The notes beneath the pieces are model-generated. The model saw only the letters and a list, made by a program, of their open reading frames with translations, was not told the origin of the DNA and ran no database searches. The position numbers and the translations under genes were made by a program. A stretch of DNA of 64,000 nucleotides from Neospora caninum Liverpool (taxonomy: Eukaryota; Apicomplexa; Conoidasida; Eucoccidiorida; Sarcocystidae). The stretch's first letter is position 1; every line of letters starts with the position of its first letter. The stretch spans positions 1,984,001 to 2,048,000 of the forward strand of contig NC_018393.1 in the NCBI RefSeq assembly GCF_000208865.1, written 5' to 3'. Below are positions 36,572 through 47,367 of this stretch, piece after piece.

Positions 36572-36579
36572 TGCATGCA
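36572..36579. promoter_or_regulatory. TGCATGCA palindrome
   Basis: Exact 8-bp palindrome in the YbeY/membrane-protein divergent promoter. The TGCATGC core is known to be enriched upstream of apicomplexan genes and is a target of AP2-family factors; function at this site is inferred. Confidence 0.35.
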
Positions 36580-37905
36580 AGACAGAATGAAACAGCGCAG
36601 ATGGCGTCTTGGTTTTTCGAAGTCGCTCTTGCTGTTCTTTGTGCCCAGTTTCGCTCCTCCAGTTTTCTTTCGGTGCTTTACTTTTTCTGGCCGAGCTCCC
36701 CGCCTCCCTGAAAGAGTGTGCCGGCTCTGCTTCCCAGATACCCGGCCTCGCAAAAAGCCATCGGCGTGACGTCATGCGCCTCTGGCAAGTAACGCGAGGA
36801 CCGAACACGTGACGTTCTCCGTGCACACCTTCCGTCGGATCTGTTGCTCCTTCTGACACCATCTCGCTTTTCTCGCATTCCCTGCCTGCTTTTTATCGAT
36901 CCCTCGTTTTCTCATCGTTTCGCTCTTTCTCCCCGTTTCTCTCTCTTCTTCCTGTCCCTGTTTCTCTCGCTTCTTCTGTCGGTCTCCTTAGTTTGTGCTC
37001 TCTCTTCCTCGCATCGTCTGCTACTTTCGCTCTCCCGCCTTCCTTCACGCGCCCCCGCTGTTGAGCGGAAGTCGATCCGACAGAGGCAGGGAAAATCAGT
37101 CGCCAGGCTCTCATACAAGGCACGAGGCTACCCCATTGCAAAAGGCGACACACTCACTCGGCCAGGGCTCTCTATCACTGCTTTTTCTTGGCAGAGCCTG
37201 AGAAGGAGGCTTGGAGGAAGGACCAATAAGACGCATTTCAGCCCAAGTGCAAGTTTCCAGGGATTGAGAAAGACAGATGAGCACCGACCACATGTTGATC
37301 CCGTTTCCTTTTCATCCGTGAGATCGAAGGAAGGGAATCGAAGCAGAAACTTTAGCAGGACGTACCTCGCCATCGGCCAACACCGTAAATGCGTTGTGGA
37401 AACCGCCGAAGTCTCTCTCTTGATCTCTGTAACAGCCTGCACTTCTTCCGCTTTTGACTTACTTTTTTCCTCCCGTAACGGACATACTGTTTCCTCTCAA
37501 CGTTCTTGCTATCTTTCCCCGCCCTCGCCTCCCTCCTGTCCCCTCCGGCCTTCAGCTTCCGGCGTCTTCTTCTGGACGTCCTCCCTCCCTCTTCCTCTCC
37601 GTGTGTGAGGAATGGCGCGCGTGTCTCAAAGAAGAAAGAGACAGACTGTCTCGCTCTCACCTTTCCAGCGAGGCGCAGAAGGCGGGAGAGCACAAATGCC
37701 GGCTTCTCGCAAGTTCCATCTCGCGCCTGTCTCTCCTCTCGAAATTGAAATTTCCAGGATCGGAGAACAGTACAGTTCGTTCGCGTCTCCCTCGTCTGTG
37801 GCGTGTCCGCGTCCTCTGAGCGAAGCGCTGCGCTCGTCTCCGGGCTCTCAGAGCCCCCGCCAACTCTCCTCCGTCGTCTCTTTTTCTTCCTTCTCTCTCT
37901 TTCGC

Positions 37906-40338
37906 ATGCAGTCTGTCGGATGCCTACTCGCCGGTGGCCTGCTCTGCGCCCTGCTTCTCACTGCTCTCCCCCTGACCGCCTCCCCTCTTTTGGACGTGGT
38001 GTCTGCGCGGACACCCGAGAACCCCGCCGAGTCTTCTTCAGTCTCGACGTCGTCAGGCGGCGTGGCGGGCGCCGACGCAGAGAGAGGGAAGGCCCAAGAG
38101 ACAGGAGACAGAGGAGACAGGAGCGTGACGGTCGATGATGTAGCGCACGCAGAGATCCAGATGCTCGATCGCCTCACAGCTGACCTGAAGAATAGCCCCC
38201 TCGCTCAGGACTTTGACGCAGAAGAAGAACGAAGACGGGAATTGTAAGACACACAGTCCCTGCGTGCTCAGCGAGAGTGGCAGAAGGGAGGAATCTGGCT
38301 CTTCATCCCGAATTCGCGGGCTTTCCTCTGCGCAACGATGGAAAGGCAGTCAACACTAGGAAACAGGATGCACGCATCTGGTTGCACATCCGTCCGCAAA
38401 CTCGAAAGCGGGCGAACGAGAGGGACGACAAAAAAAAACGAAAGGGTGTCTGCTGAGAAAGCAGCGTCTCGTGTGTGCGCCGAAGGGCGAAAGACCTGAG
38501 TGCTGATCCTGCGACGCCTCTTCCTCGTGGTTCCTCTTTGTTCATACCTTTCTCTCTCTTTTTCTTCTTCACCTCTCTCGTCTTGCGCTTTCGTTCACCT
38601 TTCCCGTCTTATCTCCCCTTCGGTCTCACTTCGCCTTTCTTCCGCTTTTTCTTCGTCGCCTTTCTCTCTCGTGTCCACATTCCGTTGCCTCGCGCTCGCT
38701 AGGTGACATCGCTCTCTCCGGAGGACAGCCGTTCGCTCGCTCAGGCCCGCTCCTTTTGCGCCGTCAGTTCGCTGTATCTCTCTCGCTGCCTTGCCTCTGC
38801 ATGCGGATCGTCTGCTTTCTCGCTTCCTTGCAGGGTCGACCAGCACCTCACGGACCGACAGCAGATGCTCAAAATGGTCGGCTGCTTTTGGCTGGTCCAG
38901 CAACACCACACCGAAAACCGGCCTCTCTATAAAGCTGTCGTCGAAAAAGCCTCCCCTGAAAAGGTAAACTCTGACCACCGAGCTCGCGCAGTCGATCTGC
39001 ATTTCTGTATCTGGTGACTCTACACAGCGGGTCTGCCGATCTAGCTGCACGAACCTCTACACGTAATCGTCTGTCATTAAGTTTCGACAGCTGGTTTTAT
39101 GGCTATCCCTCTCTAAATGGATGTCTTACTGTCTTCCCTTTATCTTCCAATGTCGGTGTTTAAAGCCCCATAAATATATATATAAATACCTGGAGGTTGT
39201 TACTTTCCCGACAGTTGTTCCAACAAGGTCGGTTAGAGAGTTAGACCAGCGTTGTACCTGTACGCAATTAAACGCCATGGGGCTCTGTATGATCTGTATA
39301 GCACATATCTATCTTTAGCTATGTAAGCACCAATAGATATGCATGTAGAGATCTGCGTGGTAGTCAGTCTACACGTCTGTCCAGATATCTCAGTGTGTCG
39401 ATAAGTATGAATCGAGGTGGATAGAGAGGAAGCTGTCGACGTGATGCCGTCTTTTCAGTCCCCGCGGAACGGTGCCTGTCTGATGCATGCGTTTGTTCGC
39501 GTGTAGGGAATGCGGCAAGACGAGATGCTTCGTCTCATGTTCCACGGGTCCTGGGTCGCGTGCTACCAGAAGTTCACCACTGCGGAAGACGTCGAGCGGC
39601 TTTTTCTCGGCATGCTGAGCAGCCAAGAGCGGCTCTCGTCGCTGCTGCGCGGGCCCGAGACACCCATCCGATTCTCTAAAAGACAACATCATTCTGCAGA
39701 GCAACTGATCCGAAGACTTGCGGTGAGCACCGGGAAGGCTATTACCCACGTCGGTTTCCGCATCGCTTGTAATTTAGGCATAACGAATGGATTCATATCT
39801 CTAGCACTAACAGCGAGAACCAACGACTTCTCAGGCGCTCGTGTGGTCAGGACCGGCGTACAAGGAGTGACGATCTCCCTGAGACACCGTTTTCTCCGCT
39901 CCTCGACTGTCTCCATCTCCAGATGAGCTCTGACGCACACCCAGTCTGTGTCTGGGTTTTTCAGCGGGAAGAGAGCGACGTCGGGAGTTCTCTACATAGC
40001 TGTTTACGCAGAGCCACGTCCAGGTACAGCGGCTGGGCCGTAGCCTCCATGGTCTCTCTCTGTCTGCGAGGGCGGGTCTGCATCCGGTTCCTCTCAGCGT
40101 TTTCTGTCTGCTGTGTGTGCGTTTCTGCGTTTTCTCCCAGCACATCTCGCCTGCGAACCACAAAGCCATCAACGGGTTTTGGGGGTACACCTACGCGGCC
40201 GTGATTATCCTGCTTTTGTTCTTCGCGATCCTTTTTCTCCACCGCGTGTTGAAGACGCGAAGGCGCCGCAACGGGCACCAGACTGACATGTCTCACTCGC
40301 GGAAACTTGGCGCAAAGCGCAGCGGGAAAAACCACTAG
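37906..40338 (+). CDS. Type I membrane protein of unknown function
   Basis: Exons 37906-38243, 38834-38963, 39507-39722 and 40141-40338 join in phase to about 293 residues. It starts with a signal peptide (MQSVGCLLAGGLLCALLLTA) and then an acidic Ser/Gly-rich spacer. A helical lumenal part of roughly 150 residues follows (TVDDVAHAEIQMLDRLTADL, HLTDRQQMLKMVGCFWLVQQ, QDEMLRLMFHGSWVACYQKF, EQLIRRLA). One membrane helix (AAVIILLLFFAILFLHRV) leads to a strongly basic tail of about 30 residues (KTRRRRNG...KRSGKNH). I recognise no family. The topology suggests a secretory-pathway, inner membrane complex or surface protein. An in-frame ATG at 37612 exists, but it would hide the signal peptide. All four exons have strong splice sites and agreeing phases. 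It diverges from YbeY. Confidence 0.8.
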
Positions 40339-43301
40339 ATCTCCAGAAACCGAAGCCGACACAAGGTAAACGCCAGCAGAAAGATGGAAATTGGTTCACC
40401 GCGAAAAGCAGGAAGGCCGCAACGTGACAAAGGTGAGTGGGGCCATTCTCTCGAAACCTAACGGTGAGTTCGGGACGAGAGCGCGGAGGCGTTGACCCGC
40501 ATGCGACCCGAGTTTAGGTTGCGGCAGCTAGATCTGCCACTGCCACGTGGCGTCCCCACGCGAAAACGGACTGGCGAAATCCAGGCAACATGGACGAAGG
40601 AAGGCAGAAAGAGAAACACCTGATCAGCGACCGTTCGACGCTGGGTCGCCGAGGCCCTCTTTCTCTGTCCTCAGCCAAAAGTGTGTCGAGTCGAAACGCG
40701 AGAAAAAGGGCTCTTCTGGACGCCAGTTCGAAGGCGAGATTGCCAGGCATTTGTGCTTTCGTTCGCGTCGCCGTTGTGTCGCCACGTTCGTGGAAACCTC
40801 AGAGTTTGTCCCCGTGCTGCGGTCGGCTCTCCCGTGCCGCACAGCGCGTTCCCCGCTGGTGCTTCGCGCGCTCTCGAATGCGTTTGCAAGGAGGAAATGT
40901 GCAGGCGCCCTGTCACGGAGCGAAAAACCGGAAACGTGTGGCGAAGGCGGAATAGTGGTCTGAAGACCAAAGCGCGTCCGATTCCTTTTTCGCTTGAAAA
41001 CAAAGTGTCCCTTGTGCAGTGCTTTCGGCCGGGTCGCGCTCACCATCCGCTTCAGGACAACGCCGCTTCTTACAGCGAGGCTACCGCCTCCGTTGGAAAA
41101 AATATTTTTCTGCCTGTCGATGGAGACAACCCTCCGCGTAGGTGCGGACGTTTCCGCTGTCCTCTAAACCTTCCGTTGCCACTTCCACACAGACTCTCCA
41201 TCTGCAACCTAAACGCAGAGCAGAGTCACGACACCTGCGTCAGGCGATCTCTTTTCCGTCCTGGACTGGCGAACTGACACATTCTCCTTTGCATTCCTCG
41301 GTTTTCTGGAGCTTCCGGGGAAGAGTCAGTCTGCCCCGTGGCACGTGATGAATCGCAAAAGCGAAGATCCGTTCCACCGCGTGTATGTGTCCGAGTTCCC
41401 TGCTTCTAGCGCCCGGGCGTTCGTTTTTGGGTCTAGCTACCCTCACTCTCGACAACGGTTCTCGTTTCAGTACGCTCGCCAACTTGCCGTTTCTCTGCCG
41501 AGTTCGGCAAATCGAGGTGAAGGGAAACGGGCAGAATCTACTATTACATTTGATGGTGAGACTTGCCCCAGAGTTGGCGCTTCTGTCGCAGTGGACGATA
41601 TCTGGCTGCGCGAACTTCTTACAGAAAAGACTTGAGATATCGGGTACACCTGAACGTTTGACGGAAACATGCATGCCCAGTTAGAAGTCCGAAAATCACC
41701 CTCGCAATGACGAGCATCGCCGCATGTTCTGCGAAGGAAGTTCCGATCTTCTGCGGAAAGTCGCGCGTACACCGGCAGTCGCATTCCCTTGCTGGTTCTT
41801 TTTTTGTCTCCCTGCAACATCGTTCGATTCCGGCCGGATATCAACTCAGAGAAACCAGTGCTCTCTGCTTCCCGCCTTCCAAGTACGAACAGTTTTCGCC
41901 GAGAAGGCAAGAATCTGGTTTTCTTTCTTGGCGTGGGGGCGCTTGGCAGGGGCGATGAGGTGTTTCTCCCTTGCTGACCCCAACTGCCACATGACAGCTC
42001 GTGCTGCAGCTCACCATTCATTCAATCGCTAAACATATCAAACTATAAGCGAATACCTATGTACATATAAATACCATTGTGTAGGTGTACAAAGCCCAGT
42101 CATATATATATATATATATATATATATACGTATGCTTGCAAGTATACATGTGTATAGCGGGAAAAATCACATGGTGCAGAGCCTGACTTCCACCGTCCTG
42201 CTGGCAGGGAGGGGAAAAGTGAGCAGAAGCAGAATCTTGCAAATCGATGACTGAAAACCGAGCAGACCACGCTGAGACTGAGATGGGCTGTGCAGTTTGA
42301 AAGTGGCGCATGCGGGTAGCTGCACGCGCGGGGAGGGAAAAGGCCCTCCGGTGCCCCCGGAGCAACCTTCCTAACTTCCCTCCGCGCGCTAAGTTTGTGC
42401 TGCCTCCGCGAGGATCTTTTTGCCGAGGAGACAAATACGAAGGCAAGTCTAGAGAAGGAGCGCAGAAGAAAAGCGAGAAAGCAGAAAAGGCAGAAAAACA
42501 CGATGGAGAGAACCGGGTGAGGGCCGGGAAGAGGCGAGAGTCCAGGCACGAGAACGCACCGGACGGGGGGAAAGGGTAGGCACATTCGGTTGTAAGGAGG
42601 CTGTTTTCAGACCATCCAGCTGGAACGCTTTTTCGATCTCGAGAAAAAAAAACGGAAATCGACAAATCAAAAACGCACAGGAACACCCAAACGCTGGCCT
42701 CGCGGCCTTCGACCACTCTGTTCGCCACCCCCTTGGGAAAGTTGCCTTGTTCCGCTCCGCACACGCAGCACTCGAAAATGCGTAAACCTCTGTACGGCCT
42801 CAGACTCTCCGTCGCAGAGATCTTGCAAAAGATTTCGGCCGCACATGGGCGTATACGGGTGTCTGCTTCAAACCCACGGAAGTCGGGCGGTACGCGAGAT
42901 ACGGAATCTTTCCCTTCCCCCTGCGTCTCCCCTCTGGTGAAATGTCAACCGTGTCTGCCAGCGCCACCGGGTTCCTTCTGGTGCCGCTCACAAAAGTGAA
43001 GAACGATGAAACTGGACGCCATTCGCGCCCTCGTCAGAACCGTGTGCTTCTGAGGATCTCATCCACATCTCCCATCACCTGCACAAACCTCCCCACCGCC
43101 CCCCCCCCCCTCGCAAACGCCTGACAAAACAGAGAAACGCGCACAAGCAATGGTACTTCTGAACGGGCGTCGCTCTGTACCGGCGCACATGTGGACACGC
43201 CGAAATCAAATTACACCGGCGCCCCTCGCTTCATGCATACCCCAGCTCTGGATTTGCAATTCCCCCTCGACACGGATGTCTCTCCCTTGTCTCGATCCGC
43301 G
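40339..43301. other. Intergenic region between convergent genes, no supported gene
   Basis: 3 kb between the stop of the membrane-protein gene and the stop of SEC14. A TA tract lies at about 42103-42128 and a poly-C run near 43099-43110. Frames on both strands are short, and none shows family motifs or coherent splice pairs. Probably 3' UTRs plus spacer. Confidence 0.5.
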
Positions 43302-45178
43302 TCACGCTTCGCGCTTTGCGTTCTCGGGGAGTTCCGATTCCGACTTCTTCACTCTCTTCTGAAGCGTCTCGTCCGCCTGGAGTCTCTCGAGGGCCTTCTG
43401 ACGGGCCCGAGTGACCACATCGAACTGTCTCCTTTCTTCTTCCCAGTACGCGTTGTGCTCGTAGTCGAGCTCGCAGTCGCCGCCGACGCAAGTCTCGAGG
43501 AAGATCGGCGGGATTTTGTTTCGGAGCGTCGCCACGTGTTCCGGATTCTTCGTGCTGAGGAAGAGAACCTTCTTTGCCGTGTCGGGGTGCACCATGAGCG
43601 AGACCAGGCGCCAGATGGCGTCGAAGTAGCTAGGCGCGTCGACAATGTATGCCTCGGCGAGGACGTCTGTGTAGTGGTCATTCAGGATCGAGACAATCTC
43701 CGTCGAGACGTCGGTGTTTGGAATCTGCGAGATCCCCCATCCGTTGAAATCAATCAAAAACACCAGCTGGTCATGCCCCTGCATGCGATCGACGCTCTGC
43801 AGTGCACGTTCCACGGTGTACAGAATGTGCTGCTGAGACGAGGCCGACGACGTGCCTGGGTCCCGGCCGGGCCTGCAGAAGAGCGGAAAAGGTTTTTAGG
43901 GTTGACAGAATCTAAATCTTTTCTGTTAAAAGACAACTACGTTTCTCCCTCAAAAAATAAAATCGTATAAAGAGCACGGGGGGAAGCGAAGGGGGCGCAA
44001 AAAGACGCGAAAGGAAGGCAGGCAGGCTCTCTGATCGCCGCGAACGAAACGCGGAAAACGAGGAAGGTGCACCCTGTACAGAGAGGAACGAGACTTGTCG
44101 AACAGGAATCCGGAACCGAGAAAAAGGGAAGAGAGAGAGGAGGCGGTGGCAGGAAGTTCCACGAGAAAAAGAGAGACAGAGAAGGGAAACAGAGAAGAGA
44201 GGAACGGGGCGAGAACAGACGCCGACGAAAGCTGAGAAAGCAGTTTCTCACCCCCAAACGCGAGAGACACAATGCCGTAGAGACCAGAAAGAAGCCCCCA
44301 AAACCGCCTGAAGGGCGCACCGCTCCGAAGATATGCCTTTCCTTCACAGAGCTCTCCCTCCCGCCGTCGGCATCGCCCGGAAGCCCCCACGTTTTCTCTG
44401 CTTTCCTCCGTCTCTCTCTCCGGGGGTTCTTTTCTTACTTGAAGTAGATCATAGCCCGTCCTGTGGAGTCGAAGCCTCGGCGGTAGATACTGCCCTTCCG
44501 GGCGATCTCAATGACGTCGTCGGGAGCAATGCAGTGCGGCTTCCGCTCTCTTCTCCAGGCGAGCGTCCTAAGCAGCTGCTTGTGTGCTTCCTCGACTTCC
44601 CATCCGTAGCTCCGCAAGTATCGCGAGAGGAGGAGATCGTCTAGCCACAGAAGCTCGTCCCACTGGAGTCCAGTCACTTCCGGCACCTTCTCTTTCGCGC
44701 CTGCCGCCTCGCTCTTGTCCGCCGACCCGAAGGACAGGGGCGAGCTCCAGGAGAACCAGGAGGAAGAAGATGCACGCGCCGGCGTCTCCTCTCCAGGCGC
44801 TGGGCTCTCGCCCACGCCGTCCTGCGAGGTCAACGAAGCTGCGCTCGCCGCCTCGATCGAGAGGCTGTCGATCAGGCGCCGGAGCGCTTCGACCTTCGCC
44901 CTCTGCTCAGACGAGAAAAGGTGCGAAGGCAAGGCCGAGAGACGAGGCGCCGCACACGAGAGACGGGGCGGTGGGCCGTGGCGTGGGCTCGCAACCTCCC
45001 CGGCCTGTTCTGAAGGCTTCAGTTCTCCATTGACGGTTTCTCCGCTCGCCGTCGGCTCTTTCCTCTCTTCGGTCGGACGGCTTTCGCCCTCGCCTGAAGC
45101 TCGAGGCAGAAGAGAGACAGACGCAGCGTCGACCTTTTCAGAAGGCGCGGCGCTTGCAAGTGAAGCGGGGGCCGTCAT
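43302..45178 (-). CDS. SEC14-like (CRAL-TRIO) lipid-transfer protein
   Basis: Exons 45178-44439 and 43872-43302 join in phase (AA+G gives Lys) to about 436 residues. Residues 1-160 are a Ser/Ala/Glu-rich low-complexity leader. The CRAL-TRIO N segment follows (LWLDDLLLSRYLRSYGWEVE, HKQLLRTLAWR). Then comes the lipid-binding domain: GRAMIYFK, HILYTVERAL, QLVFLIDFNGWG, ILNDHYTDVLAEAYIVDAP, FDAIWRLVSLMVHPDTAKKV, PPIFLETCVGGDC. SEC14 proteins exchange phosphatidylinositol and phosphatidylcholine, or other lipids, between membranes and help control phosphoinositide signalling. The C-terminus is a charged helix (YWEEERRQFDVVTRARQKAL) with no GOLD or membrane domain. The ATG at 45178 was chosen as the first Met before sequence of protein-like composition; the frame upstream is pyrimidine-rich leader. 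Ligand cannot be read from sequence. Confidence 0.92.
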
Positions 45179-45191
45179 TGCAAAAGAAAGG

Positions 45192-45252
45192 AACGGGAGG
45201 GGTGAGGAACTGGGAGGGTGAGGAACGGGGAGGGTGAGGAAAGACCAGGGTG
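45192..45252. repeat. G-rich imperfect repeat just upstream of SEC14 ATG
   Basis: Three to four imperfect copies of GGGAGGGTGAGGAAC (period about 18) on the + strand, within 75 bp of the SEC14 start. G-runs of three to four bases on the template strand could fold as a G-quadruplex; the transcript itself would be C-rich here. Confidence 0.8.
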
Positions 45253-47205
45253 AGAAGAAGAAGAAGGAATGTAAGGATGGAAGGAGACACACACACGACC
45301 GCAGGTAGGGGGTGCGCGCAGGAGACGAGGAACGAGGGAAGGCAGCGAGGCGTCGGTGAAAAGGTAGAGCACAGCAAAAGGAACGCGGACGAAAAAAGCG
45401 GAGAGAGCAAGGACGGAGGGCCTCTGAGAGACGTTCGGAGGCGCGCGAAGGCCGACACACGACCGGGCTCCGAGCACAGTGACGGCCAGTAAATGGGGCG
45501 AGTTGGCCAGAAGAAAGCCAAGGTGGCATCAACGACGAGAAATGCACGACAGAAAGGGGCGAAAAGGGAAAAGAGGACACGGAGTACAAAACAGGAGGAA
45601 AAGCACACGCCTCAGACTAGACACCGGACTCGCACAGGTTCCGGAAGCAGAGAAAGGAAACATTCCGTGAAAAGAGCGAATATCCCAAAGTTCGGCAGTT
45701 CTATAGGCTAGAAGGTGAAGTCCGCTTCCTCCAGCGGACGGCTAGAGATCCAGAAGAACCGACGCTAGAGTGAAGGAAGGACTCGGCCAGCTGCAGACGA
45801 ACGGGAGAAGGGACAACTAGCGGACGAAACGCGCACGCGATGTCGTAGTCGCACTGTGTCTCCAAAAAGGAGTGTTTCTGTGTCGCCGTTCCCTGTCTCT
45901 TTCGTTTTCCTTCCCTTTCGCCTTTCCTTCTTTTTCCGTTTTCGACGGATCTATTGCAATGTGTAGACAAGGTAGGCTCCGCGCAGCATGTGGCCCAGCA
46001 CGGCGTCGCCTTTCACCACGAATCTCTAAAGTGTTAGAAAACCCTAAACCCATTCATTTTCTGGCCCGATTTGGCGCGAGGGACTGAAAGGCAGTTGTCG
46101 AGCATGTTCTCTTCCGTTTGTTTTTCAGAAAACCGTGAGAAGCGCGGGAGCTTCTCAGGGTTTTCGAGGGCTAGCTGGTTTCTCGAGAACTTCCCCTCGC
46201 GCGGAAAGGTCGTTCCGGTGGCCGTCCTCTCCCTTGAAAAAAAGATAGGACGCGCGCGAAAGCCGGCAAAGGTGGGAGAAAAAGAGGGGCGGATGACGAT
46301 CTATATGTGCTTCAGAAAAGCAGGCCTCTCCACAGTCGAGTCCGCCTTGAACCCAGCCATAAAAACGCGAACGCGTTGCAGGAACTTAAAACGCTGGACG
46401 CGGTGACCCACACGAGCGTCTCCGCTGTGCAAACGCCGAGCGTACCCCTAGAAAAATCGCAAGAAGTCGGCGGGAAAAGGAAAACGAGAGAGCAAACGCG
46501 GGAAGTTAGAGAGAAGGGAAAGACAAAGGTCGGCGGGCAGCGCTCAAAATCGCAGTCGGATGAACGCGAGGAAAGAGAGTGCGCTGTCGCCCCGTGTTTG
46601 GAGACGCAGGAAGCGGACGAGTGACTCGCCCCGCGGCTATAGACATCTCCTGAAGGGCGAAGAAGGAGTGAGAATGAGAAAAGAAAATCGCGCAAGAGAA
46701 GAGAAGAAGGCGAGAAAATGAGGAGGAAAAGAGGAGAAAAGAACCGAGAACGGGAGATCAGGCGACAGCGGGGGACCGGTCCTTTTTGGGGTTTTCCTCG
46801 GGGAAAGGACGACAAAGAAGAGCTAGTTTTTGCGTGAAAGTTTTCTTTAGTAGATCAAAGAGGACGGAGAGGCCATAGCCCCCAAAGCGCTAGAGAGTGT
46901 CCCTTTTGCGAGTGTCTCCTGTCCGTCCTCGGCTGTTTCCGGCGGATTCCGCGGCCGCACAGACGAGCCCGGGAGATTGCTCACACAGAGAAGGTTTTGC
47001 TTTTCAGCGTCAAAGCGAATGGACCAGAACCTTTCGGAGCTCTTCCTTTTGAGAGGCTCTGGAGCAGACGGGAAACGTGCAAATGCGGCGGGGAGATAAG
47101 AAGCTCGAGATTCCTCGTTCCTTCGCGTCGACCTGGACATCCGTCCAACCATAACTCTAAACCCCCTCAGCCCTCATCTTCTCACTTCTATCCCACGGCT
47201 CTTCT

Positions 47206-47367
47206 CCCCTCTCCCTTTCTCCCCTCTCCCTTTCTCCCCTCTCCCTTTCTCCCCTCTCCCTTTCTCCCCTCTCCCTTTCTCCCCTCTCCCTTTCTCCCCT
47301 CTCTCTTTCTACCCTCTCCCTTTCTCCCCTCTCCCTTTCTCCCCTCTCTCTTTCTACCCTCTCCCTT
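47206..47367. repeat. 15-bp minisatellite, about 11 copies
   Basis: Tandem copies of CCCCTCTCCCTTTCT. The first five or six are identical, and later copies carry T or A substitutions. The homopyrimidine strand is +. Confidence 0.97.

Larger units (their letters stand above)
35339..37905. promoter_or_regulatory. Divergent intergenic region, YbeY / membrane protein
   Basis: 2.6 kb between divergent starts. It contains the GAA tract (separate entry) and a TGCATGCA palindrome at 36572-36579. From about 36840 to 37600 the + strand is a pyrimidine-rich leader typical of sequence ahead of coccidian coding exons. The poly-Lys, poly-Glu and poly-Phe frames here are translations of the repeat. Confidence 0.45.

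Noticed and set aside
41240..42021. Minus-strand frames between the membrane-protein and SEC14 genes
   Set aside because: No family motif and no consistent splice pair; composition like UTR or spacer.
47206..47367. CRISPR-like direct repeats
   Set aside because: Copies are contiguous with no spacers; it is a simple minisatellite in a eukaryotic genome.
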